Shown in pieces: positions 26,353 through 34,676 of a stretch of 64,000 bases of DNA. The notes beneath the pieces are model-generated. The model was not told the origin of the DNA and made no database searches. It was given only the letters and a program-made list of their open reading frames with translations. Origin of the DNA: Salinarimonas soli (GTDB lineage Bacteria > Pseudomonadota > Alphaproteobacteria > Rhizobiales > Beijerinckiaceae); assembly GCF_008386575.1 (NCBI RefSeq), contig NZ_VUOA01000025.1, forward strand, positions 39,378 to 103,377, given 5' to 3'. Made by a program: the position numbers and the translations under genes. Position 1 is the first letter of the stretch. Every line of letters starts with the position of its first letter.

Positions 26353-27402
26353 ATGGCGGAGCACGACAAGGTGGCGCTCGTCGCCGGCGCCCACGGGATC
26401 ATCGGCGGGGCCCTCGCCGACGAGCTGCGCGGACGCGGCTGGCGGGTCCGGGGTCTCGGGCGGCGACCCGTGCCGGGGCTGGAGACGATCACGGCCGATC
26501 TCGCCGACGCCGGCGGCACCGCCGCGGCGTTGCGCGAGGCAGCGGACACCACCCACGTCTTCTATGCGGCCCTCGCGCCCGATCCGGATCTTGCCACGGA
26601 GGCGGCGCGCAACGCCGCCATGCTCGACAACCTCCTCGACGGGCTGGAGGCGGCGGGCTCGGCCTTGCGCCGGGTCGTGATCTACCAGGGCTTCAAGATC
26701 TACGGCATCCATCTCGGCGCCCGGGTGCGCACGCCCGCCCGCGAGAGCGACCCGCCGCACATGCCGCCCAACCTCTACATGGCGCAGGAGGACATCCTGC
26801 GGGCTCGCTCCGCCCGCGCGGCCTGGGACTACGTCGCGCTGCGGCCCGACGTCGTGGCCGGCGACGCCTGGGGCAACCCGATGAACATCGCCCTCGTGAT
26901 CGGCGCCTTCGCCGAGCTGTCGCGGGCGCTCGGCGTCCCCCTGCGCTTCCCCGGCACCGAAGCGGCCTATGGAGCGCTCGCCCAGATCACGGATGCGGGG
27001 CTGCTCGCGCGGGCGAGCGCCTGGGCAGCCGAGACGGAGCGGGCCGGGGGCGAGGCCTTCAACGTGACGAACGGCGACGTCTTCCGCTGGGAGCGGATGT
27101 GGGAGGACGTCGCCGGGGCCCTCGACCTCCCCGTCGCCCCGCCCGTGCCGCTGACCCTTGCCCGTCACATGGCCGACAAGGGCCCGCTCTGGCGCGAGAT
27201 CGCGGGCCGCCACGGCCTCGTCGAGCCGGACCTCGCCCGCCTGGTGGGGTGGGGCTTCGGCGACTTCGTGTTCCGCACCGGGAGCGACGTGATCTCCGAT
27301 GTCGGCAAGATCCACCGCTTCGGCTTCACGGAGCGCATGCCCTCGACCGACTCGCTGCTGGGCGCCATCGCGAGCCTCAAGGCCAAGCGCGTTCTTCCGT
27401 GA
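26353..27402 (+). CDS. PRISE-type SDR (progesterone 5-beta-reductase-like)
   Basis: A 349-residue extended SDR with the glycine motif GAHGIIGGAL (about residues 12-21) and a GRRP segment for NADP. The catalytic residues match the PRISE family (progesterone 5-beta-reductase/iridoid synthase-like): Lys in YQGFKIYG (residue about 116) and Tyr in NLYMAQEDIL (residue about 140), not the classical YxxxK. Such enzymes reduce activated C=C bonds of enones. GAGGAGAG stands just before the ATG. The physiological substrate is unknown. Confidence 0.88.
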   Translation: MAEHDKVALVAGAHGIIGGALADELRGRGWRVRGLGRRPVPGLETITADLADAGGTAAALREAADTTHVFYAALAPDPDLATEAARNAAMLDNLLDGLEAAGSALRRVVIYQGFKIYGIHLGARVRTPARESDPPHMPPNLYMAQEDILRARSARAAWDYVALRPDVVAGDAWGNPMNIALVIGAFAELSRALGVPLRFPGTEAAYGALAQITDAGLLARASAWAAETERAGGEAFNVTNGDVFRWERMWEDVAGALDLPVAPPVPLTLARHMADKGPLWREIAGRHGLVEPDLARLVGWGFGDFVFRTGSDVISDVGKIHRFGFTERMPSTDSLLGAIASLKAKRVLP

Positions 27403-27603
27403 GCGCGCCGCGCCGGCATGCCGTTCGCCGCGATGTCGGGAGCGGCGCCGGCCGCGCACAGGCCGCATGTCGACCGGGCCAGGTTCGTGTTCGCCAGTAT
27501 CCGGCACCGCCACGCGACAAAACAGCAAGTTCTGGAAAGTGTGAACCGATTGTAATCGAACAGAAAACAGCCCTCCATCTGCCACGCCTATCTTAGGGGC
27601 TCG

Positions 27604-27630
27604 CGGTCGGCCGACGTTGCCGGCCGACCG
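27604..27630 (+). promoter_or_regulatory. Leader hairpin just upstream of degP ribosome site
   Basis: A perfect 10-bp stem (CGGTCGGCCG at 27604-27613 with its reverse complement at 27621-27630) and a 7-base loop lie directly before AAAAGGAGG, the ribosome site of the DegP-like gene. Being in the mRNA leader, it could modulate translation or protect the 5' end. An older terminator role for an upstream transcript is less likely because no T-run follows. Confidence 0.5.
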
Positions 27631-27645
27631 AAAAGGAGGCACGTC

Positions 27646-29154
27646 ATGACGACCCCTGATCACGTCCAGTCCCCCCTGGCCACGGCTCATCGGCGCAGGC
27701 GCCGGTTCCTCGGCTCCGCCGCGGCCCTCACCCTCGTGATGGGCGGCGTGGCCGGCGCCACGCTCGCCGAGGCCCAGCGGCCCGCCCTCGCCCTGGGCCA
27801 GCCCGCCGAGATGACAGCGCGCTCCGACACGGCGTCTGGCTTCGCCGACGTCGTCGCCCGGGTGAAGCCCGCCGTCGTGGCGGTCCTCGTCACGCGGACC
27901 CCGACCGCCACGGGCGGGACGGAGAGCCGCCCGAGCGCGCTGCCCGACGCCGACCAATTGCCGCCGCAGGTCCGCGAGTTCATGCGCCGCTTCGGCGGCG
28001 AGGGCGCAGAGCGGGAGCAGGGCCCCACGCAGGCCCTGGGCTCCGGTTTCTTCATCTCCGCCGACGGCTACGTGGTCACGAACCAGCACGTCGTCGGCGA
28101 CGCCACCGCCGCGAAGCTCAAGCTGGACGACGGGCGCGAGATCGACGCGAAGGTCGTCGGGCGCGACGCCAAGACGGATCTCGCCCTGCTCAAGACCACG
28201 GACGGCGGGGGCTTCCCCTTCGTGCCGCTCGCCCGCGAGGCGCCGCGCGTCGGCGACTGGGTGGTGGCCATCGGCAACCCCTTCGGCCTCGGGGGCACGG
28301 TGACGGCGGGGATCGTGTCGGCCCGCGGCCGCGACCTCAACGCGAACCCCTACGACGACTACCTGCAGATCGACGCTCCCATCAACCAGGGCAACTCGGG
28401 CGGCCCGAGCTTCAACACCCGCGGCGAGGTCGTCGGGGTGAACACGGCGATCTACTCCCCGTCCGGCGGCAGCGTCGGCCTCGGCTTCGCGATTCCCGCC
28501 GCCACCGTCCAGGCCGTGGTCAACGATCTCGAGACCGCCGGCAAGGTGACGCGCGGTTATCTCGGCGTCCAGGTCCAGCCCGTCACCAAGGAGATCGGCG
28601 AGGCGCTGCGCCTCAAGGACGCTCACGGCGCCCTGGTCGACCAGGCCGAAGCCGACACGCCGGCCGCGAAGGCGGGGCTGAAGGCGGGCGACGTGATCGT
28701 GGGGGTGAACGGCGAGGCCGTCGCCGACGCCCGCGACCTCACCCGGCGGATCGGCGCCTTGAAGCCCGGAGCCGACGTCCAGGTCGCCTATGTCCGGGAC
28801 GGGGCCGAGCGCACGGCAACCGTGGCGCTCGGAACGCTGCCCGGCGACCAGGCGAACGCCGCCGGCCGTCAGGAGGCCTCCCCGGCCCGCCTCGGCCTGA
28901 GGCTCGCGCCAGCCCCCGACGGGCAGGGCGTGGTGGTGGCAGGCGTCGAGCCCGACAGCCCCGCCTCCGGCAAGGGCCTCCAGACGGGCGACGTGATCCT
29001 GCAGGTCGACGGGACGGCGGTGTCGAAGCCCCAGGACGTCGCCGACCTTGTGGCGGCGGCCCGCGGGACGGGGCGGCCGGCGGTGCTGATGCAGGTGCGC
29101 GGCGGCCAGGACACCACGCGATTCGTCGGCATCGCGCTGCCGAAGAGCGGTTGA
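27646..29154 (+). CDS. degP: DegP/Do-like periplasmic serine protease
   Basis: A 502-residue protease/chaperone for damaged envelope proteins. The N-terminal basic stretch and hydrophobic core (residues 16-43) act as signal peptide or anchor. The trypsin-like domain has the triad His148 (TNQHVV), Asp178 (TDLALLK) and Ser251 (GNSGGP). Two PDZ domains follow, beginning near residues 300 (RGYLGVQVQPV) and 415 (RLGLRLAPAPDG). The linker DQLPPQVREFMRRFGG is typical of Do proteases. The gene has its own leader hairpin and a terminator. It probably responds to envelope or oxidative stress. Confidence 0.94.
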   Translation: MTTPDHVQSPLATAHRRRRRFLGSAAALTLVMGGVAGATLAEAQRPALALGQPAEMTARSDTASGFADVVARVKPAVVAVLVTRTPTATGGTESRPSALPDADQLPPQVREFMRRFGGEGAEREQGPTQALGSGFFISADGYVVTNQHVVGDATAAKLKLDDGREIDAKVVGRDAKTDLALLKTTDGGGFPFVPLAREAPRVGDWVVAIGNPFGLGGTVTAGIVSARGRDLNANPYDDYLQIDAPINQGNSGGPSFNTRGEVVGVNTAIYSPSGGSVGLGFAIPAATVQAVVNDLETAGKVTRGYLGVQVQPVTKEIGEALRLKDAHGALVDQAEADTPAAKAGLKAGDVIVGVNGEAVADARDLTRRIGALKPGADVQVAYVRDGAERTATVALGTLPGDQANAAGRQEASPARLGLRLAPAPDGQGVVVAGVEPDSPASGKGLQTGDVILQVDGTAVSKPQDVADLVAAARGTGRPAVLMQVRGGQDTTRFVGIALPKSG

Positions 29155-29185
29155 GCTCCTTCTCCCGCGCCGGTCGGAAGACCAG

Positions 29186-29221
29186 GCCCGCGCCGTCCCC
29201 CAGGGAGGGCGCGGGGCTTTT
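29186..29221 (+). terminator. Intrinsic terminator of degP
   Basis: CCCGCGCC at 29187-29194 pairs with GGCGCGGG at 29208-29215, with inner pairing TCCC/GGGA, followed by a short T-run at 29218-29221. It lies about 30 bp after the degP stop. Confidence 0.75.
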
Positions 29222-29380
29222 GCGGGATCGGTCGGGCGCGTCGGCCGCCCAGGCTCCGGGAAGCAGGAACGCCCAAAGGTGAGCAACGGGCTTCAAGCAC
29301 CGGCCGGCGGTCCGCCTAGACTCCTCGAAAGCCCAAGGCGGGCGGCCCCGCGGAATCGGGGCCGCGCAGAGGAGACCCCC

Positions 29381-29887
29381 ATGCCCGACGACGACATCCT
29401 CATCGCTGTCTTCAAGACCCATGCCGGGGCGCACGACGCCGTGCGCACCCTGGAGGCCGAGGGCTTTCCCCTGGCCCGCCTGTCGATCGTCGGCCGCGGC
29501 GTCCACTCGGAGGAGCATCCGGTCGGATTCGTCACGGCCGACAGCCGGATCGAGAGCTGGGGCAAGACGGGCGCCCTGTGGGGCTCGCTCGGAGGCCTGC
29601 TGGTCGGCGCCGCCCTCGTCACGGTGCCGGGCGTCGGGCCGGTCCTGGCGGCCGGGCCGATCGCGCAGGTGATCGCGACCGCTCTCGCGGGCGGCGCGGT
29701 GGGCGGCGGGGCCTCGGCGCTTGGGGCGGCCTTCGGGAGCCTCGGCCTCTCGCACGGGCACGTCGTCCGCTACGAGGCCGAGATCAAGGCCGACCAATAT
29801 CTCGTCATCGCCCACATGGCCGCCGAGGACGCCGACATCGCGCGCCGGGTCCTGCGCCGGCTGAACGTCGCCTTCGAGGCCGCCTGA
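29381..29887 (+). CDS. General stress protein 17M-like membrane-associated protein
   Basis: A 168-residue protein. The N-terminal part (residues 5-50, VFKTHAGAHDAVRTLEAEGF followed by LSIVGRG) is the general stress protein 17M-like domain. A Gly/Ala-rich hydrophobic centre (about residues 62-115) looks like a glycine-zipper membrane segment. The C-terminal part, residues about 125-165, is ADQYLVIAHMAAEDADIARRVL. AGAGGAGA precedes the ATG. Its place between degP and an ECF sigma factor gene supports a stress role. A GGAAC-n16-CGGG sequence about 110 bp upstream is only a partial match to an EcfG promoter. Confidence 0.82.
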   Translation: MPDDDILIAVFKTHAGAHDAVRTLEAEGFPLARLSIVGRGVHSEEHPVGFVTADSRIESWGKTGALWGSLGGLLVGAALVTVPGVGPVLAAGPIAQVIATALAGGAVGGGASALGAAFGSLGLSHGHVVRYEAEIKADQYLVIAHMAAEDADIARRVLRRLNVAFEAA

Positions 29888-29935
29888 CCCCGCCGGACCG
29901 TCCGGCTCTCCCACCGATCCAGAAGGATTGACGCC

Positions 29936-30592
29936 ATGATCACCGATCCCGCGATCCGCGACGGCATCGTCACGTCGCTTCCGTCGCTGCGCGCGTTCGC
30001 CCGGTCGATCTGCTTCGATGCCGACCGCGCCGACGACCTCGTCCAGGAGACCCTGATGCGCGCCTGGTCGAGCCGGGCTCAATTCGAGCCCGGGACGCGG
30101 CTCGAGGCCTGGCTCTTCACGATCCTGCGCAACACCTACTACACGAGCCTGCGGCGGCAGCGCCGCGAGATGGAGGATCCCGACGGCGAGATCGCGGGGC
30201 AGATGGCGACCCCGGCCCCCCAGAACGGGCTCGTCGACTGGATCGCGTTCACCCGCGCCTTCGCCCAGCTCGCCCCGTCGCAGCGGGAGCTACTCCTCCT
30301 GATCTCGGCGGAAGGCCGGAGCTACGCGGAGATCGCCGAGGACAGCGGCGTCGCGGTCGGCACCGTGAAGAGCCGCATCTACCGCGCCCGGCTGCGGCTG
30401 GCCGAGCTCATGGGGGTGACGATCGACGACGGGCGGGCCGGAACGCGATCCGAGGCGACGCGCTCGCAGCGCCGCGACCGGCGTCGGCTGACGCTCCCCG
30501 CCCCGATCGCCGTCCGCTACCTGCGCATCCACCGCCGCCCGGGCGCAGCCGTGCCGGCGCGGCCCGCCGCCTGGATGCAGATGTCCCAGTAG
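29936..30592 (+). CDS. ECF RNA polymerase sigma factor
   Basis: A 218-residue group 4 sigma factor. Region 2 is LPSLRAFARSICFDADRADDLVQETLMRAW (residues 15-44), including the DDLVQET helix that melts the -10 element. Region 4 (residues 108-160) has LAPSQRELLLLISAEGRSYAEIAEDSGVAVGTVKSRIYRAR. The sequence resembles EcfG-group sigma factors of Alphaproteobacteria, but no phyR or nepR gene is adjacent. The last 50 residues are Arg/Pro-rich and beyond the usual length (about 170-180). It may transcribe stress genes such as the YciE-like gene 4 kb away. Confidence 0.9.
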   Translation: MITDPAIRDGIVTSLPSLRAFARSICFDADRADDLVQETLMRAWSSRAQFEPGTRLEAWLFTILRNTYYTSLRRQRREMEDPDGEIAGQMATPAPQNGLVDWIAFTRAFAQLAPSQRELLLLISAEGRSYAEIAEDSGVAVGTVKSRIYRARLRLAELMGVTIDDGRAGTRSEATRSQRRDRRRLTLPAPIAVRYLRIHRRPGAAVPARPAAWMQMSQ

Positions 30593-30645
30593 AGGCCGGA
30601 AACAGTCCCCTCTCCGCCGTCCGGCGAGGGAAAATCCGGCAGCCA

Positions 30646-30682
30646 CACAAGGACGGCGGGGATCGGTCCCGCCGCCCTTGTG
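30646..30682 (+). terminator. Hairpin after the ECF sigma gene
   Basis: CACAAGG-A-CGGCGGG pairs with CCCGCCG-C-CCTTGTG (14 of 15 positions) with a 7-base loop. No T-run follows, so it may be Rho-assisted. Confidence 0.55.
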
Positions 30683-30833
30683 CGTTCCGGCAGGCCGCCG
30701 GCCCCGGTCAGCGCCCGCGGGCGATGGCGGACGACGCGAGGTGGGCTCGCGAAGCGCCCGGGACGCCTACTCTCCCGCAAGAGGATGCAATTCACCGCAA
30801 CGGGCGACCTGCCCCGAACCGCCGGACGGGTTA

Positions 30834-30909
30834 TGTTGAGACCACGCCGATTTGGTTCCTCCCGCGGCTCGGCGTCGAACTCAGACCGGCTTCAAGCCGG
30901 TCTTTTTTT
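30834..30909 (+). ncRNA. Probable small regulatory RNA with intrinsic terminator
   Basis: Two stacked structures are visible. First, TGAG (30837-30840) pairs with CTCA (30880-30883), and inside it ACGCCGA (30844-30850) pairs with TCGGCGT (30869-30875), leaving an 18-base loop that exposes GGTTCCTCCC. Second, AGACCGGCT (30883-30891) pairs with AGCCGGTCT (30895-30903) around a 3-base loop, followed by seven Ts: a textbook Rho-independent terminator. No protein gene ends here. A CU-rich anti-Shine-Dalgarno loop plus terminator is the layout of alphaproteobacterial trans-acting RNAs such as suhB/mmgR and AbcR; I cannot assign the family. A leader RNA of the transporter gene at 31023 is the alternative. 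The 5' end is uncertain. Confidence 0.65.
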
Positions 30910-31022
30910 GGCCTGATGTTTCACATCACGGATCCTGACGGATCTGATCATGAACCATCATTGGCGCTCATGGGCTGCAGCGCGTAAGGTCCGCCTCCGG
31001 CCCGACGCCGAACGAGCGATCC

Positions 31023-31946
31023 ATGCGCAGCGCCCCCCTCGACTCCACCGCTCCAGCGGTCGACGCGACGACCCTCGGCCTCTACGGCGCCGTCGTCCTG
31101 GTCTGGGGCGTGAGCTGGATCGCGCTCAAGGCGCATCTCGGGGTCGTGGCGCCCGAGGTGTCGGCCCTGTGGCGCTTCATGATCGCGGCCGCCATCATGG
31201 TGAGCTGGGTTGCGGTCCGGGGCGACCGCATGCGCTTTCCGCTGCGCGACCACCTGCGCTTCGCCCTGGTCGGCGCCTGCATGTTCTCGTTCAACTTCGT
31301 GCTCTTCTATTACGGAGGCCTGCACATCCCCTCGGGCCTCCTCGCCGTGGTGTTCTCGCTCGCCTCGGTGATGAACCTGCTCCTCGGCGCGGCCCTGTTC
31401 GGCCAACGCATCGAGGGCCGGGTGGCGGCGGGCGCGCTCGTGGGCACCTTGGGCGTCGGGCTCCTGTTCTGGCCGGAGATCGCCGGGGCCGGCTTCGACC
31501 GGGCGGCCCTCGGGGGCCTGGGGCTGTGCGTGCTCGGCACCCTCCTGTTCTGCTGCGGAAACCTCGTGACCGGCCGGCTCCAGCGGCGCGGCGTGCCGGT
31601 CCAGGCCATCAACGCGTGGGGCATGGTCTACAGCGTGGCGGGCCTCGCGGCGTTCTCGGCGCTGCGGGGACAGCCCTTCATCGTGGAATGGACCGCAACC
31701 TATTGGGGGGCGCTTCTCTTCCTTGCGGTGTTCGCCTCCGTGGTCGCCTTCGCCTGCTACGGCGCGCTCATCCGGCGGATCGGGCCCGCCCGCGGCGCCT
31801 ACGCGACCGTGCTCTTCCCCATCGTCGCGCTCACGGTCTCGACGCTGTTCGAGGGCTATGCCTGGACGCTGCTCGCCATCGCCGGCGCCGCCTGCGCGCT
31901 CGCCGGCAACGCCCTGGTGCTCTGGCGCCCGGCGGCGGGCCGCTGA
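31023..31946 (+). CDS. DMT superfamily (EamA) transporter
   Basis: A 307-residue inner-membrane protein with ten hydrophobic helices arranged as two EamA repeats (about residues 18-145 and 165-300). Marks include VLVWGVSWIALKAHLG in helix 1 and the late RIGPARGAYATVLFPIVALTVSTLFEG segment. Such transporters export metabolites or amino acids; the substrate cannot be predicted. It is downstream of the small RNA terminator, so it either has its own promoter or is controlled by read-through. Confidence 0.9.
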   Translation: MRSAPLDSTAPAVDATTLGLYGAVVLVWGVSWIALKAHLGVVAPEVSALWRFMIAAAIMVSWVAVRGDRMRFPLRDHLRFALVGACMFSFNFVLFYYGGLHIPSGLLAVVFSLASVMNLLLGAALFGQRIEGRVAAGALVGTLGVGLLFWPEIAGAGFDRAALGGLGLCVLGTLLFCCGNLVTGRLQRRGVPVQAINAWGMVYSVAGLAAFSALRGQPFIVEWTATYWGALLFLAVFASVVAFACYGALIRRIGPARGAYATVLFPIVALTVSTLFEGYAWTLLAIAGAACALAGNALVLWRPAAGR

Positions 31947-32063
31947 CCCAAGGTTTCATTTACGCTGCTCACGCGTGCGGCGCGACGCATCGATCCCTCC
32001 GAGCGGTCTTAACCTTTGCCTCACGCGGCTGGGGCATGCTGCGCATCGGCCAGGGATCGATTG

Positions 32064-32222
32064 ATGACGAAAGCCTTCATCCGGTGCGAGAGCGGCGCGA
32101 CGTCGATCGAATACGCGTTCATGGCGATGGTCGTGGCCTTGGTGATCATCGTCGCCACGACGTCCATGGGCGAGTCCACCCGCGCCCGTCTCGAATCGGT
32201 CAAGGCCGGCTTCACGAACTGA
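32064..32222 (+). CDS. Flp/Fap-type pilin subunit
   Basis: A 52-residue type IVb pilin. It has a short basic leader (MTKAFIRCESGA), the conserved Glu-Tyr (SIEYAFMAMVV) after the prepilin cleavage area, then a 20-residue hydrophobic helix and a polar tail. The usual Gly-x-x-Glu-Tyr region is present as GATSIEY. Flp pilins build Tad pili used for attachment. No tad or cpa assembly genes lie in the window, so this is an unlinked pilin copy. Confidence 0.87.
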   Translation: MTKAFIRCESGATSIEYAFMAMVVALVIIVATTSMGESTRARLESVKAGFTN

Positions 32223-32231
32223 CGGCCGGCC

Positions 32232-33119
32232 CTATTCGGCCGCGGCCGTGAGGCGCCCGGCTCCGAGATTGTCGAGGCTCTGACGGATCTCGGCGGCGAG
32301 CAGCTCCGCAAGCGGGCTCGTCTCGCCCCGGCTGCGCAGGAGGCCGATCTTGCACGACGGCAGCGCCGGGAAGCCGTCGGAAGGCCCCAGGATCCGCATC
32401 CCCGGGCGCACCGCGCTCTCGGGAAGCACCGCGACCGCGAGGCCCGCCAGCACCGCCGCCCCCACCGCCGTCGAGTTCCAGCTCACGAAGCCGACCCGGA
32501 AGGGACGGTCGGCCCGCTCGAGCGCCTGGGTGGCTGACTGGCGCCAGTCGCAGGTCGGGCGTCCGAGGGCGAGGGGCACGGGAGAGCTCTTGTGCACGTC
32601 GTGCCGCGCCGACGTGGTCCAGAGCAGCTGCTCGACCCGGATGATCTCGCTCGGACCGCGCCGGTCCACGTGGGTGATGATGGCGAGGTCGAGGTCCCCG
32701 TTCTGCACCCGGTCGATGAGCATCGGCGTCGGCTCGCACACCACGGTGACCTCGGCGCGGGGGTGCGAGGCGGCGAAGCGCGCCAGGATCTCGGGCAAGT
32801 AGCGGTCCGCGTAGTCGTCCGGCAGCCCGAGCCGCACCCGGCCCTCGAGGGCCCTGGTCTCGAAGGACGACATGCATTCCCCGTTGAGCCGCACGATGCG
32901 CCGCGCATAGTCGAGGAGCCGCTCGCCGTCCTCCGTGAGCCGGGAGGCCCGCCCGTCGCGCTCGAAGACCGGCCGGCCGACGCGCTCCTCCAGGCGCTTC
33001 ATCTGCATGGAGACGGCGGACTGGGTCTTGTGCACCACCTCGGCGGCGCGGGTGAAGGATCCCATGTCGGCGATGGCGACGAAGGTGCGCAGCTGGTCGA
33101 TGTCGAGAAGATGAACCAT
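32232..33119 (-). CDS. LysR family transcriptional regulator
   Basis: A 295-residue regulator. The N-terminal winged helix-turn-helix is LRTFVAIADMGSFTRAAEVVHKTQSAVSMQMKRLEE (residues 10-45), followed by a linker helix and a two-lobed effector domain with VRLGLPDDYADRYLPEILARF and the late VLAGLAVAVLPESAVRPGM. ATG 33119 matches the standard LysR start. It ends 10 bp from the convergent pilin gene. Its targets are unknown; the neighbour upstream is the divergent DUF6101-like gene. Confidence 0.93.
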   Translation of the reverse strand: MVHLLDIDQLRTFVAIADMGSFTRAAEVVHKTQSAVSMQMKRLEERVGRPVFERDGRASRLTEDGERLLDYARRIVRLNGECMSSFETRALEGRVRLGLPDDYADRYLPEILARFAASHPRAEVTVVCEPTPMLIDRVQNGDLDLAIITHVDRRGPSEIIRVEQLLWTTSARHDVHKSSPVPLALGRPTCDWRQSATQALERADRPFRVGFVSWNSTAVGAAVLAGLAVAVLPESAVRPGMRILGPSDGFPALPSCKIGLLRSRGETSPLAELLAAEIRQSLDNLGAGRLTAAAE

Positions 33120-33384
33120 GACCGCGCCTCCATCGCTTCCGTTCATCCTAGAGGCGTCACGTATCAGCCGCAAGAATGACGCGCGGACGACGACGCCTCG
33201 AAGGTGACGCAACGGCATTCGACGGGCCCGGGCAAGCTTCCGTTGAGGATGCGACGAGACTCCTTGCCCGCAAGTGCTTGTTTACCCTGCCTTTTAAGGC
33301 GTCCGGCACGACCGCGCTCCTAGCCTCGGGTCATCAACGAGCGGTCCGCCAGAGACCGCCGGCACGCTGACAGGGCGTCGACAT

Positions 33385-33885
33385 ATGCCAGGACTCACCC
33401 CGATTTCCGGGGTCGTCCCTCCATGCGAGGGCGACCCCGGCACGCCGCCTCCCCTTACGGCAGGCCACGCCATCGCCGGCCCGGACAATATCCTTGGCCT
33501 GCGCGGGCGCCGCGCCGCGGGGCTGGCCCTGAGGCTTGCGCCTAAGACCGGCGAGGCGGAGGCGTTCGAGATCGCGATCATCGACGAGCGGGGCGCGGTG
33601 GCGCAGGCGCTCGGCCCCTACGAGGACGACGACGTCGTCGCCGTCTGGCGGGCGCTGGCCGACGCGTCGGGCCTGCCTCTCCTGGTCCAGACCCCCGACG
33701 GCGCGCTCTCCAACCCGTACCCGCAGATCGGGCCGCTGAAGCTCGGCGCGACGCGGATGCGCCGCCGCCACGGGCTCCTCGCCCATCGCCGCCCGCGCTT
33801 CCTGGCGCACCGCAAGACGGCGGCGCTCCCGGTCCGCCCTCTCGTGTTCCGCGAGCCCGCCTTGAGCGAGGGCGGGCAGGCCTGA
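33385..33885 (+). CDS. DUF6101-like hypothetical protein
   Basis: A 166-residue protein without signal peptide. The centre carries EIAIIDERGAVAQALGPYEDDDVVAVWRAL (about residues 62-91) and the C-terminal part RRRHGLLAHRRPRFLAHRKT is strongly basic. This pattern is known from an uncharacterised alphaproteobacterial family, DUF6101 as I recall it. Basic tails of this type may bind nucleic acid, but this is speculation. Confidence 0.65.
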   Translation: MPGLTPISGVVPPCEGDPGTPPPLTAGHAIAGPDNILGLRGRRAAGLALRLAPKTGEAEAFEIAIIDERGAVAQALGPYEDDDVVAVWRALADASGLPLLVQTPDGALSNPYPQIGPLKLGATRMRRRHGLLAHRRPRFLAHRKTAALPVRPLVFREPALSEGGQA

Positions 33886-33893
33886 AACGACAA

Positions 33894-33916
33894 CGGCGGC
33901 CCGCAAGGGGCCGCCG
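33894..33916. terminator. Bidirectional terminator hairpin
   Basis: A perfect 9-bp stem (CGGCGGCCC/GGGCCGCCG) with loop GCAAG lies between convergent genes, 8 bp after one stop codon and 26 bp from the other. Confidence 0.65.
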
Positions 33917-33942
33917 CATCGCGTTCGTCCGTGCGCTCAGGC

Positions 33943-34446
33943 TCAGGCGGCCTTGGTGTTCACCTTGGCCTCGGCGAGCTTCGACAGCTTCTGGTCGGTC
34001 GCCTTCTCCTGGTCCAGGATCGAGTGCAGGACCTGGGCGCAGTCGTCGCGGCCAAGCTGCTTGGCCCACGCCACGAGGGTGCCGTAGCGGGTGATCTCGT
34101 AGTGCTCGACGGCCTGGGCCGCGGCCAGCATGGCGGCGTCGAGAACCTCCTTGTCGTCGACCTCGCCCATGATGTCCTGGGCCTCGGAGAGGATCCCGTC
34201 CATGGCGGCGCAGGTGACCGACTTCGGCTCATGGCCGTGCATGCGGAACACCTGCTCGACCTTCTGGATCTGGCCCTGCGTCTCGGTCAGGTGCTGCTCG
34301 AACGCCGCCTTGAGCTGCGGATCCGTGGCCTTGCCGATCATCTGCGGCAGCGACTTCGCGATCTGCTGCTCGGCGTAATAGATGTCCTGCAGGGTGTGGA
34401 CGAACAGGTCGTCGAGCGTCTTGATGTCCTTGGAAAAAAGACCCAT
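33943..34446 (-). CDS. YciE/DUF892 ferritin-like stress protein
   Basis: A 167-residue four-helix bundle of the YciE/YciF (DUF892) group. Helix motifs include [68 protein letters not shown] and [25 protein letters not shown], with Glu/His residues placed as in ferritin-like di-metal sites. YciE-like genes are known targets of the alphaproteobacterial general stress response. A perfect EcfG-type promoter match (GGAAC-n16-CGTT) lies about 90 bp upstream. Confidence 0.92.
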   Translation of the reverse strand: MGLFSKDIKTLDDLFVHTLQDIYYAEQQIAKSLPQMIGKATDPQLKAAFEQHLTETQGQIQKVEQVFRMHGHEPKSVTCAAMDGILSEAQDIMGEVDDKEVLDAAMLAAAQAVEHYEITRYGTLVAWAKQLGRDDCAQVLHSILDQEKATDQKLSKLAEAKVNTKAA

Positions 34447-34533
34447 GGCTTCAGCTCCTCCGCTGGGTTGTCGGTGAAATGCGATTGCAGCCGCCTTCGG
34501 CCGAGCCGAAGCGCGGCGGAGCGACATGGAGGC

Positions 34534-34558
34534 AACGTGAGGCCGGGCCGGGGGTTCC
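34534..34558 (-). promoter_or_regulatory. EcfG-type general stress promoter
   Basis: Read on the minus strand, GGAAC (34558-34554) is separated by exactly 16 bp from CGTT (34537-34534). GGAAC-n16/17-CGTT is the established EcfG (PhyR/NepR-controlled) promoter consensus in Methylobacterium and relatives. It points at the YciE-like gene starting at 34446, leaving a leader of about 80 bases. It was the only perfect match seen in this window. Confidence 0.75.
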
Positions 34559-34676
34559 GGGCGAAGGGGTCGCAGGGCGGCGGGGCGCGGCGCCTTCCGC
34601 AACGGCGTCCGTACCCCTCCCGATGACACCCGGCACGGCCATGATATCCACGGGCTTTCAACCCACGGGAGCATCC

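Larger units (their letters stand above)
30593..31022 (+). other. 430-bp intergenic region with hairpin and sRNA
   Basis: No protein gene is convincing here. A 15-bp stem with one mismatch (30646-30660 with 30668-30682) stands about 50 bp after the sigma gene and probably ends its transcript. A structured small RNA with its own intrinsic terminator follows at about 30834-30909. The remaining 110 bp before the DMT transporter must hold that gene's promoter. Confidence 0.6.

Noticed and set aside
29268-29292. GGAAC-n16-CGGG upstream of the stress protein gene at 29381, resembling an EcfG promoter
   Set aside because: The -10 element should read CGTT; two of four bases differ, so it was not called.
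30834-30917. 27-codon frame starting MLRPRRFGSSRG inside the sRNA, as a possible leader peptide
   Set aside because: No run of control codons and the ribosome site is weak; the RNA structure explains the sequence better.
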